The translations under genes were made by a program, and so were the position numbers. This document shows, piece by piece, positions 44,568-51,312 of a DNA stretch of 51,312 nucleotides (position 1 is its first letter; the number at the start of each line of letters is the position of its first letter). The stretch is from Hyphomicrobiales bacterium (lineage in GTDB: Bacteria > Pseudomonadota > Alphaproteobacteria > Rhizobiales > Rhizobiaceae): positions 1-51,312 of the forward strand of contig JAALLE010000018.1 of assembly GCA_011087605.1 (NCBI GenBank), written 5' to 3'. The notes beneath the pieces were generated by a model that saw nothing but the letters and a program-made list of their open reading frames with translations, did no database searches and had not been told where the DNA came from.

Positions 44568-45818
44568 CTATGTTATTTCGGCAGCAGCTCCGTTGCCCTC
44601 AAGCAAATAGGTGGTTCTGGGTCTGTGCCCTTTGATTTGAATTTCGCCGCGCTCAGATGTTTGGTAGCGATCCGACAGCAGCTTCCAGGTCTCCGCTGAA
44701 ATCTGGATCTGATCGGCAATACCCTCCGATTCCATTCTGCTGGCCACATTTACAGTGTTACCCCAAAGGTCATAGGAGAATTTCTGTTTGCCGATGACGC
44801 CCGCAATAACTGCCCCTGAATGGACACCAATTCGCAGCTTGAGGTCGACATTATTCTTCCGTCTGAATTCACTAAATGCCTTTTGCATACCCAATGCCAG
44901 ATCAGCAATATTTTCAGCGTGATCTGCAACACTCCCCTTCAGACCGGTCGCAACCATGTAGGCGTCGCCTATGGTTTTGATCTTTTCGGCACCGTGTTTT
45001 TCAACCAGTTTGTCGAAACGAGAAAACAGATCGTTGAGCAGATTGACCAGTTCATCGGCCGACATTTTGCGGGAGATGTCGGTAAAACCGGCCAGGTCAG
45101 CAAACAGGACAGACACGCTTTGGTGTGTGTCGGCCAGTGGTTCTTCCTGCTCCTTGAGTCTGGAGGCAATTTCAGCAGGAAGAATATTGAGAAGAAGCGC
45201 TTCTGAGCGTTGTTTTTCAGCATCCAACTGGCGTTCAAATTGATACGCACGTCGGTTGATGACATCCAACAGATAGGCAAACCCAACGGCAAATCCCACA
45301 CCACCACCGGACCAGGCCAACACATTCATAAGCTCGAAATTGGTTCCACCAAGCAAGGCGATAGTGACGAGGGCGATGATCAATTGAATCACCAAAACGC
45401 AGGCCGCTTGCCATGCACCATTCGTCGTCGCGGGAATGAAAATCATGCCCAACATTATCCCAGCAGCACCGGCAACGAAGCCATCTGGCAACCGTGACAA
45501 TATCATGGCGAACAAAACCATGTAGACAGCATAAGTGTAGACGACAAAGGGCAGCCAAATGCGAGGGTTGCTGTTAATGTCCGGCACGTAGGTTAGCCCA
45601 AAACACAATGCGAAATGCAGAACTGCGGCCAGACGCAGCGGACTGGTTTTGCTGAACGCTTGCGGATCAAGCATCAGATCCCAAAACTGATAGCCGATAA
45701 AAGCGGCTATGCCGATGAACGAGGCCAGCCTCATAAGTGGAATAAACCGAGCCAGCAAATGCTGTGCGTAGGCGTGCTCTACATCTGATTCAAACTTTAT
45801 CGGTAGCCAATTGTCCAC
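44568..45818 (-). CDS. Membrane class III adenylate/guanylate cyclase
   Basis: 416 residues: about six membrane helices (residues 25-195), a short linker, then a cyclase catalytic domain. Metal-binding Asp residues occur in LFADLAGFTDISRKMS and KTIGDAYMVATG; NTVNVASRMES carries the transition-state residues. It makes cAMP (or cGMP) from the nucleotide triphosphate. The GTG start has GGGAGGG upstream. No neighbour suggests its signal. Confidence 0.9.
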   Translation of the reverse strand: MDNWLPIKFESDVEHAYAQHLLARFIPLMRLASFIGIAAFIGYQFWDLMLDPQAFSKTSPLRLAAVLHFALCFGLTYVPDINSNPRIWLPFVVYTYAVYMVLFAMILSRLPDGFVAGAAGIMLGMIFIPATTNGAWQAACVLVIQLIIALVTIALLGGTNFELMNVLAWSGGGVGFAVGFAYLLDVINRRAYQFERQLDAEKQRSEALLLNILPAEIASRLKEQEEPLADTHQSVSVLFADLAGFTDISRKMSADELVNLLNDLFSRFDKLVEKHGAEKIKTIGDAYMVATGLKGSVADHAENIADLALGMQKAFSEFRRKNNVDLKLRIGVHSGAVIAGVIGKQKFSYDLWGNTVNVASRMESEGIADQIQISAETWKLLSDRYQTSERGEIQIKGHRPRTTYLLEGNGAAAEIT

Positions 45819-45964
45819 AGCACCCTCCCTGTCATCCAGGTCGAATCCTACGCCAGTATTGTGAACTTTGCCAAACCGGAATTCTTATTGGCCCGCAAGC
45901 TCGAAGTTGATCAAAATCGCTGCTTTCGCTGCTTTCGCTGCGACCGTCAGGACCTTGTTGCCCG

Positions 45965-47227
45965 TTAAAACTGGCATTCCATAATGAACAATCCGCCATT
46001 GTAGTCATTGCCATAGACCAGGCCATCGGCAGACACCCACACATCGCATGACTGAATGATCAGCGGGCGACCTGGGCGGTGGTCGGCCAGTTTGTTGGGT
46101 GCTGGTGGGACGAATGCGGCTATTTCTCGAGGCTGAAAGGGATCACTTATGTCAGTGACCCGATAGCCGGCATTTTGATAGGTTGAATAGATGATCTGAT
46201 CGCTGACCATGCCGTCTGGACGGTTTTCATAGATATTATGCGGCCCGAAATGTGCACCCTTGGCCTTGTAGTCATGCTCGTCGGGCGTTGGGAATGTCGA
46301 AATGCTGATCGGGTTGGAAGGTTCCCGATTGTCAAATATCCAGGTGTATTTGATGCCATCGGCACAATTGTCCAGCACCGCCTCGTCGGCAACCACCAGT
46401 AGGTCACGGTCGGGCAGCGGCAGGCAATTATGGGTACCGCCGCCAAAAGGTGGCGACCAGTTGCGATGGGTGATCAGACTGGGTGCGGACCGGTCCGCAA
46501 TATCGAGAATGACCATGCCCGCATCACGCCACGCGGCATAGGCCGTATCGCCATGAATGATCGCATGATGCAGACCATTGCGCCGCGTCGGGGCCCAATC
46601 CGGTTCTTCGCCAGCGGCAGTGTTCATGCCGGGCAACCAATAGCGCCCGGCCTCTTTGGGTTGGGCCGGGTCGCTCATATCGATCGTCATGAAGATGTAG
46701 TCGGTAAATCCATCCAGCAAGACCGACGCATAGGCCCACTGCCCACCGACATACCAGATGCGATGAATGCCCCCGCCTTCAACTGACATAAATCCAATTT
46801 CTCGGGGCTCAGCCGGGTTGGCGATGTCGTAAACCGCCATGCCAGCAGTCCAGTCGCGCGGCGCCTCTGCCTTTGCTTCGGCCGTGCCAACCTTCTCACC
46901 CAGCGCACCTTTGTAATATTGCTCTTCGTCCTGGAATTCGGGGGCAGCAAACATGTCCTTGGCATTGATCACCAGAAGCAGATCGCCATGGGATTGCAAA
47001 TGAATGTTCCAGGTATTTTTCGGTGCCTCGATATAATTGACGGGCTTGGGATCGCGAGGATCGCGCACGTCAATCACGCTGAAACCTTTGGAGAACATAT
47101 GCCCGGTTATGGCAAATCCCTTGTTGACCATCAGCTGAACCCCGTCGGGACGACCGCCTTGATCTGAATGCCCAATCAGTTTCATGTTGTTGGCGTATTC
47201 AGGTTTCGGCAAATTTTGACTGGCCAT
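45965..47227 (-). CDS. LVIVD-repeat beta-propeller protein
   Basis: 420 residues with repeated short strands ending in V-D/I-D patterns (FSVIDVRDPRDPKPV, MAVYDIANPAEPREI, MVILDIADRSAPSLI), a propeller of the LVIVD type. Many His and Asp residues (GLHHAIIHGD, GGTHNCLPLPD, HDYKAKGAHFGPHN) might bind a metal, but no reaction is established. There is no signal peptide. ATG 47227 is chosen for the AGGA nine bases upstream. It is the last gene of a leftward redox cluster. Confidence 0.85.
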   Translation of the reverse strand: MASQNLPKPEYANNMKLIGHSDQGGRPDGVQLMVNKGFAITGHMFSKGFSVIDVRDPRDPKPVNYIEAPKNTWNIHLQSHGDLLLVINAKDMFAAPEFQDEEQYYKGALGEKVGTAEAKAEAPRDWTAGMAVYDIANPAEPREIGFMSVEGGGIHRIWYVGGQWAYASVLLDGFTDYIFMTIDMSDPAQPKEAGRYWLPGMNTAAGEEPDWAPTRRNGLHHAIIHGDTAYAAWRDAGMVILDIADRSAPSLITHRNWSPPFGGGTHNCLPLPDRDLLVVADEAVLDNCADGIKYTWIFDNREPSNPISISTFPTPDEHDYKAKGAHFGPHNIYENRPDGMVSDQIIYSTYQNAGYRVTDISDPFQPREIAAFVPPAPNKLADHRPGRPLIIQSCDVWVSADGLVYGNDYNGGLFIMECQF

Positions 47228-47333
47228 ATCGGGTCTTCCTCGGTTCGATTTGTTCAGCCTTGTCCGGTGCAGGCACAAGGTGAATTAGGTAGGTGATGAA
47301 CGTGCTCTGTCCACGCTTTCGGTCATTTCTGCA

Positions 47334-48272
47334 TTATCTGGGGACCTTCAGAACTCGCCTGACATTGGCTGCTGCAACTTCGGCTATTCGTCGGTTGGAT
47401 TCCTGAGTGACCCCCGCGATATGCGGGGTGAGGATCAAATTTTGAACGCCTGAAAATAATTCACACGCCTCGGCATTGATCGGTTCAACATCCAGTGTAT
47501 CCAATGCCGCACCACCCAGGGTTCCTGATTGTAGTGCGGCGGCGCAGGCAGCCTCATTGACAATTCCACCTCTGGCAGAATTGATTAGTATTGCTCCATT
47601 CTTCATTTTAGCAAATTGAGCAGCGTCGATCAGGTTGCGGGTTTCGGGCAGCAGCGGGCAATGCAAAGTGATGACATCTGCCTCCGCAAAAAGACCGTCC
47701 AGATCCATGCGGCGGGCATTGGCCCAGGCTGCAGCATCTTCCGGCATCATCGCGTCATAAGCGACCACATCCATGCCCATGGCGGCGGCCTTTCCCCCAA
47801 CAACCTGACCGATTGAGCCGAAGCCGACCACTCCCATGGTACGCCCCGCCAGTTCGACACCACTACCGAATTTTGGCCGGTCCCATACGCCCGCAGCCAC
47901 ATCCGGCGTGGCATAATAGGCAGGCCCCCGCAACAGGATCATCGCCGTTGCAATGACATATTCAGCGACTGACAGCACATTGGCGCCGATAGCGGGACAA
48001 ACTTCAATATTGCGCGCGCTGCAGGCCTCCAAATCGATATTGTCAAGACCAACCCCCATCCGCGCCACGACCTTCAGATTGGGTGCCGCCGCCAGCAATT
48101 CTTCATCAACCTGCGTTGCATTGCGCACAATGATCGCCCGGATGTCAGCGGCCTGAGACAATAGCTCGTCACGTTTGCCCCAAAGCTCGGTGTCCCAGTG
48201 CACATCATATTCGGCGATCAACTCTTCCGCCGTCGGCCGGTCCATAAACTCACTAATCAACACATCTGCCAT
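47334..48272 (-). CDS. D-2-hydroxyacid dehydrogenase
   Basis: 312 residues. NAD motif G150-x-G152-x2-G155, and catalytic Arg234 (NSARGG), Glu263 (DVEP) and His284 (TPHIAG) are intact. It interconverts a 2-oxo acid and a D-2-hydroxy acid. ATG 48272 gives the typical MADVLISEF start; an upstream GTG at 48302 has no ribosome site. It is in line with the cytochrome b561-like and LVIVD genes. Confidence 0.92.
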   Translation of the reverse strand: MADVLISEFMDRPTAEELIAEYDVHWDTELWGKRDELLSQAADIRAIIVRNATQVDEELLAAAPNLKVVARMGVGLDNIDLEACSARNIEVCPAIGANVLSVAEYVIATAMILLRGPAYYATPDVAAGVWDRPKFGSGVELAGRTMGVVGFGSIGQVVGGKAAAMGMDVVAYDAMMPEDAAAWANARRMDLDGLFAEADVITLHCPLLPETRNLIDAAQFAKMKNGAILINSARGGIVNEAACAAALQSGTLGGAALDTLDVEPINAEACELFSGVQNLILTPHIAGVTQESNRRIAEVAAANVRRVLKVPR

Positions 48273-48320
48273 TGAGGCTGCCTTTCCGAGGCTGTTATTC
48301 ACTGTTCGAAGGGAACGATC

Positions 48321-49034
48321 CTATAGATATTCGCGTTCTTTGTTATAAGGATGCTCAATTCCGTAACCATGCACTGCCCGATATCCATCATAGCGGCGTT
48401 CGTAAAATTCCATGACAATCCAGAAAGCCAAAAAGAAGAACGGGGTAACGATGACGATGGCTGCCATAATGGGCATTGGATATTGCATCAAACCTGATGC
48501 AATCGCACCGGTTGCGCTGAATACCACGAAATAACCTGCCGTCTTGTGATAGGCCTCGAAGATCCGCCGCCTTTTGGTGCGGCTGTAGTGATCGCCCTGC
48601 CAGGTGGACGGGTCATCCAGATCAGCATTGTTGTAATATTTGCCACCATGCGTGCCGCGCAGCATGCCAAACACCACTTGCACAACGGCCATCAGGATCG
48701 TCAGCATGCCAAATAAAGCATGCACAGATCCGCTAAAACCACCACTGACGACAAGCGCCACAGCAAGTCCGCCAAGCGACAGGAATACCGCGGCATAAAG
48801 GCCGTATTTGTGGGTGCTGAACCACCACCATTCCTTGTGCCACAAGCTGACTTTGCGCTGCAGACCCAATTCTGTCGGCCGCGGTTTGCCGTAGCGAATT
48901 ATCGTGATGCAGATCGGCACCCAAAAGAGCCAGATCCCAACCATCAAAATGGCATGATAGTCCCAGTGTATGTTGATCGTTCCCAGGATCGGCAGCGTCG
49001 CTTCAGTTGGGATATGAGATAGTGGTTCATTCAT
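48321..49034 (-). CDS. Cytochrome b561-like membrane protein
   Basis: 237 residues with about five membrane helices. Candidate haem ligands His27, His75, His105 (VHALFG) and His163 (YHKTAGY) match the four-histidine layout of cytochrome b561/ferric-reductase-type proteins, which carry electrons across a membrane. The partner donor and acceptor are unknown. It sits between a glutathione transferase pseudogene and a hydroxyacid dehydrogenase. Confidence 0.8.
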   Translation of the reverse strand: MNEPLSHIPTEATLPILGTINIHWDYHAILMVGIWLFWVPICITIIRYGKPRPTELGLQRKVSLWHKEWWWFSTHKYGLYAAVFLSLGGLAVALVVSGGFSGSVHALFGMLTILMAVVQVVFGMLRGTHGGKYYNNADLDDPSTWQGDHYSRTKRRRIFEAYHKTAGYFVVFSATGAIASGLMQYPMPIMAAIVIVTPFFFLAFWIVMEFYERRYDGYRAVHGYGIEHPYNKEREYL

Positions 49035-49058
49035 ATCGTGCTCTCCACCGGGCCTTAA

Positions 49059-49697
49059 TTACGGCATTGGAATGTCGGTGACGTGTTTGGGAATATCATA
49101 ACCACGCTTGGTTGCAGGTCGGTCGACGATGCGCAAATACCAATCGCGGACATGTGGAAACTCGTTAAGATCAATTTGCTGCCAGTCGTGCCGAGCCATC
49201 CAGGGGAACATCGACATGTCGGCGATGGTGTATTCGCCTCGCCCCTCTCCCGCGACGTAATCGCGCCCCTCGAGACGTTTGTTCAGCACTTTATAAAGTC
49301 GCCGGGCCTCATTGGAATATCGCTCTTCTGCATAGGCCGACTTTCCCTGATTGTATTTCACAAAATGATGTACCTGACCGAGCATCGGACCAAGGCCACC
49401 CATCTGCCACATCAGCCACTCCATCATCCGCCAATAGTCCTGCCCTTCCACCTGGAATTGCTTATGTTTATCGGCGAGCTATAGCATGATTGCCCCGCTC
49501 TCCATCAATGCCAGTCCCGTATCGCGGTCGACGATTGCCGGAATTCGGTTGTTTGGCGCTATTTTTAGAAAATCGGGCGCAAATTGCTCGTCCTTGGAAA
49601 TATCGATCGAATGGACAGTATAGTCGATGCCCAACTCCTCCAGCAGAATTGAAACTTTTCGGCCGTTTGGCGTTGTCCACGTATAGAGGTCGATCAT
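49059..49697 (-). pseudogene. Glutathione S-transferase (YghU/Ure2-like), interrupted by in-frame amber
   Basis: The thioredoxin-fold half ([20 protein letters not shown], then NRIPAIVD and LMESGAIML) and the helical half (from LADKHKQF to the end) are in one frame, separated only by TAG at 49479-49481. Homologues usually have Tyr there, and TAC or TAT to TAG is a single change. Total length would be about 212 residues, normal for this class. Unless the amber is suppressed or is a sequencing error, the gene is dead. It is the first gene of the leftward cluster, so polar effects on cytochrome b561 are possible. Confidence 0.85.
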
Positions 49698-49720
49698 ACA
49701 ATTATATCCTATCCTGATCT

Positions 49721-49864
49721 TTGAGATGTCATCCAGACGCGGAACACCGCGCCGGGCTGCACCATATTGCCGCTGTCACTGTTGTCGCTGCTGTTGCCGC
49801 TTCCGCCGCTCTCGCTACTCTCGCCGCCATCATGGTCTGGTTGGGCAGCAATAACACCGCATAA
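49721..49864 (+). CDS. Possible 47-residue single-helix membrane ORF or gene remnant
   Basis: A frame from TTG 49721 to TAA 49864 has polar N-terminal residues and one long hydrophobic Ala/Val-rich segment (residues 16-40), then LGSNNTA. Third codon positions are mostly C or T, as in real coding DNA. No ribosome site precedes the TTG, so it may be the C-terminal remnant of a longer membrane protein rather than an active gene. Confidence 0.25.
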   Translation: MRCHPDAEHRAGLHHIAAVTVVAAVAASAALATLAAIMVWLGSNNTA

Positions 49865-50010
49865 ACCGGCAAATTGGTTCACCTATTATTACAAAATCAA
49901 CCTAGCCCCCTTCCGACTAAGTCAAGATTGTTATGGACTGTTTGGCTTATTTTCAGAAACATTCTTGCCTAGACCAGATTATTGGTCCAAATTAATTGTG
50001 GAAAATATCG

Positions 50011-50024
50011 ATTGGTCGACCAAT
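50011..50024. promoter_or_regulatory. Perfect palindrome ATTGGTCGACCAAT
   Basis: A 14-bp perfect dyad 17 bp upstream of the zinc dehydrogenase ATG. A second dyad, GACCA-N6-TGGTC, is at 49972-49987. TGGTC/GACCA half-sites are typical of FadR-type GntR regulators. It may control the leftward and rightward genes together. Confidence 0.5.
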
Positions 50025-50041
50025 TGGAGTATTAATGCACG

Positions 50042-51238
50042 ATGACTGACCCTGCACCCGCCGTGACAACTGCAAATGCCGACTGGTCGGGTGTGAAGAC
50101 CTCTCCCGACATGCCAGTTCCCGATCAGATGCGGGCATGGGTGCTGGGAGAGCCGGAAGAGCTGACGCTTCAGGACAAGCCGGTTCCGGCACCGGGCAAA
50201 GCTGAAGCACTTGTGCGCATTGACGCGGTCGCGATATGCGCCACCGACCTTGAAATCCTGACCTATGGAACCCCTGCCCTGATCGAAGGTGGCCCACCCT
50301 TCAACAAGGGATTTACGCCCGGCCACGAATATATGGGCACAATTGCGGCTCTTGGTCCCGGGGTTGATGAATTCGAGATTGGTGACCGGGTCACAGTCGA
50401 AATTCATGCAGGTTGCGGACAGTGCAAACGCTGTCGCATGGGCATGTACACCTCCTGCCACAATTACGGTCTCAACTACGGTGATCAGGATAAAGGTCAT
50501 CGTGCAAATGGTTTTACCACCGATGGTGGATTTGCCGAATATGCAGTCAACAACATCAACACGATGATCAAGGTTCCCGACACCATGTCGGACGAGGAAG
50601 CAACGCTTGTCGTAACCGCCGGCACTTCCATGTATGGGCTCACGGAACTGGGCGGATTGGTGGCTGGAGAGAGTGTTGTTGTCATCGGCCCCGGACCAAT
50701 CGGGCTGCTTGCAGTTGCTGTGGCCAAAGCCTTGGGTGCTTCACCGGTCATCTTGGTCGGCACGCGGGAAAACCGAAATGCCATCGGCAAGCAGCTTGGA
50801 GCCGACTACACAATAAACCCGAAAGACGAAGATCCGGTTGCGCGGGTCAAGGAACTCACTGGCAAAGGGGCTGATTATGTTGTCGACTGCGCCGGCAATG
50901 AAACCACCGTCAATCAGTCCGTACATATGACCAATCGCGGCGGACGCATCTGTCTGGCAGCATTTCCAAAGACCGCCGTGGCGTTCGATCTTGGCGCCTT
51001 GGCCGTCAACAATATTTACCTTTACGGCATTCGTGGAGAAGGTCGCTCTGCAACCCATCGCGCCATGGCTTTCATGGCCGAAAAACGGTTTGATGCGCGA
51101 CTGGTTCATACACACACATTTCCTATGGAAGATCTTAATACCGCCCTTCGCTACGCCAAGGACCGGGTCGATGATGCGATCAAGGTCGTGGTGTCGATGC
51201 GTCAGAACAGCAAGGCAGCCGAACAGGCCGCTGAATAA
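50042..51238 (+). CDS. Zinc-dependent medium-chain dehydrogenase
   Basis: 398 residues. Catalytic zinc ligands Cys66 (in CATD, where CGTD is usual) and His95-Glu96 (GHE); structural cysteines 125, 128, 131 and 139; Rossmann motif VIGPGPIG near residue 221. It has an N-terminal extension of about 28 residues. It oxidises an alcohol with NAD(P); the substrate is not evident. It is divergent from the redox cluster and probably co-regulated with it. Confidence 0.9.
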   Translation: MTDPAPAVTTANADWSGVKTSPDMPVPDQMRAWVLGEPEELTLQDKPVPAPGKAEALVRIDAVAICATDLEILTYGTPALIEGGPPFNKGFTPGHEYMGTIAALGPGVDEFEIGDRVTVEIHAGCGQCKRCRMGMYTSCHNYGLNYGDQDKGHRANGFTTDGGFAEYAVNNINTMIKVPDTMSDEEATLVVTAGTSMYGLTELGGLVAGESVVVIGPGPIGLLAVAVAKALGASPVILVGTRENRNAIGKQLGADYTINPKDEDPVARVKELTGKGADYVVDCAGNETTVNQSVHMTNRGGRICLAAFPKTAVAFDLGALAVNNIYLYGIRGEGRSATHRAMAFMAEKRFDARLVHTHTFPMEDLNTALRYAKDRVDDAIKVVVSMRQNSKAAEQAAE

Positions 51239-51260
51239 TTCAAGAAAGAGAAACATTAAT

Positions 51261-51312
51261 GTAACTACCCAGCTACCCCAACCTGATGCTTTTATAGACG
51301 GCCCATCAGACG
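51261..51312. mobile_element. Probable end of an IS66-type insertion sequence (partial)
   Basis: Starts GTAACTACCCAGCTACCC, reading outward, and matches the left end of the window (32-49, opposite strand) in 17 of 18 positions. The GTAA tip fits IS66-family terminal repeats. It begins 22 bp after the dehydrogenase stop codon. The rest of the element is outside the window. Confidence 0.4.

Larger units (their letters stand above)
49698..50041. promoter_or_regulatory. 344-bp divergent control region
   Basis: It lies between the GST pseudogene (leftward) and the zinc dehydrogenase (rightward). It holds a possible small membrane ORF (49721-49864) and, nearer the dehydrogenase, two TGGTC/GACCA dyads (49972-49987 and 50011-50024) in an AT-rich stretch. 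No clear -35/-10 pair was picked. Confidence 0.5.

Noticed and set aside
49767-50045. 92-codon Leu/Pro/Ser-rich plus-strand frame
   Set aside because: It is a shifted reading of the same low-complexity stretch, without a ribosome site, and it runs through the palindromic control region.

Overview
The window looks like alphaproteobacterial DNA of the Rhizobiales/Rhodobacterales type. It has moderate GC, many ATGA-type start/stop overlaps, and a sorbitol/mannitol operon in the same gene order as Rhodobacter smoEFGKS-mtlK. TctABC and Dpp-type transporters are each mixed with catabolic genes. No rRNA, tRNA or CRISPR was seen. Both ends carry an 18-bp sequence, reading outward as GTAACTAC[T/C]CAGCTACCC, that looks like the tips of an IS66-type element. 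The left copy appears to cut the start codon of a DUF218 gene.

About 2.3-33.6 kb is a sulfatase region. It holds six type I sulfatases, all with a CxPxR formylglycine motif and none with a signal peptide, plus a formylglycine-generating enzyme (FGE) that keeps both active-site cysteines. Module A (2.3-10.9 kb, +) is sulfatase, solute-binding protein, two permeases, sulfatase and two ATPases of a Dpp/Opp-type ABC transporter. Module B (10.9-14.6 kb, -) is FGE, LysR regulator and sulfatase. Module C (14.8-21.5 kb, +) is a TctCBA transporter, GntR/FCD regulator, sulfatase and an unassigned probable TIM-barrel protein that seems to start at ATT. Module D (21.5-33.6 kb) has an enolase-superfamily enzyme divergent from a LysR gene, a leftward sulfatase, a second TctCBA transporter, a second enolase-superfamily enzyme, a split UxaA-type dehydratase, a sixth sulfatase and an EamA exporter.

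The simplest reading is that small sulfated compounds (probably sugar acids or oligosaccharide-derived acids) are imported whole by dedicated ABC and tripartite tricarboxylate transporters. They would then be desulfated in the cytoplasm by FGE-matured sulfatases, and the freed acids dehydrated by enolase-superfamily and UxaA-family enzymes. Transport or cleavage of any particular sulfate ester is inference.

From 33.8 to 42.4 kb lies a polyol region: a zinc alcohol dehydrogenase (+) and, on the minus strand, smoEFGKS-mtlK with a LacI regulator upstream. A shared palindrome with CGCG core lies at both the smoE and regulator promoters. From 42.6 to 51.2 kb are an acyl-CoA ligase, a membrane class III nucleotidyl cyclase, and a leftward redox cluster (LVIVD-repeat protein, 2-hydroxyacid dehydrogenase, cytochrome b561-like protein, and a glutathione S-transferase broken by an in-frame amber codon). 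This cluster is divergent from a second zinc dehydrogenase across a 344-bp region with a perfect ATTGGTCGACCAAT palindrome.
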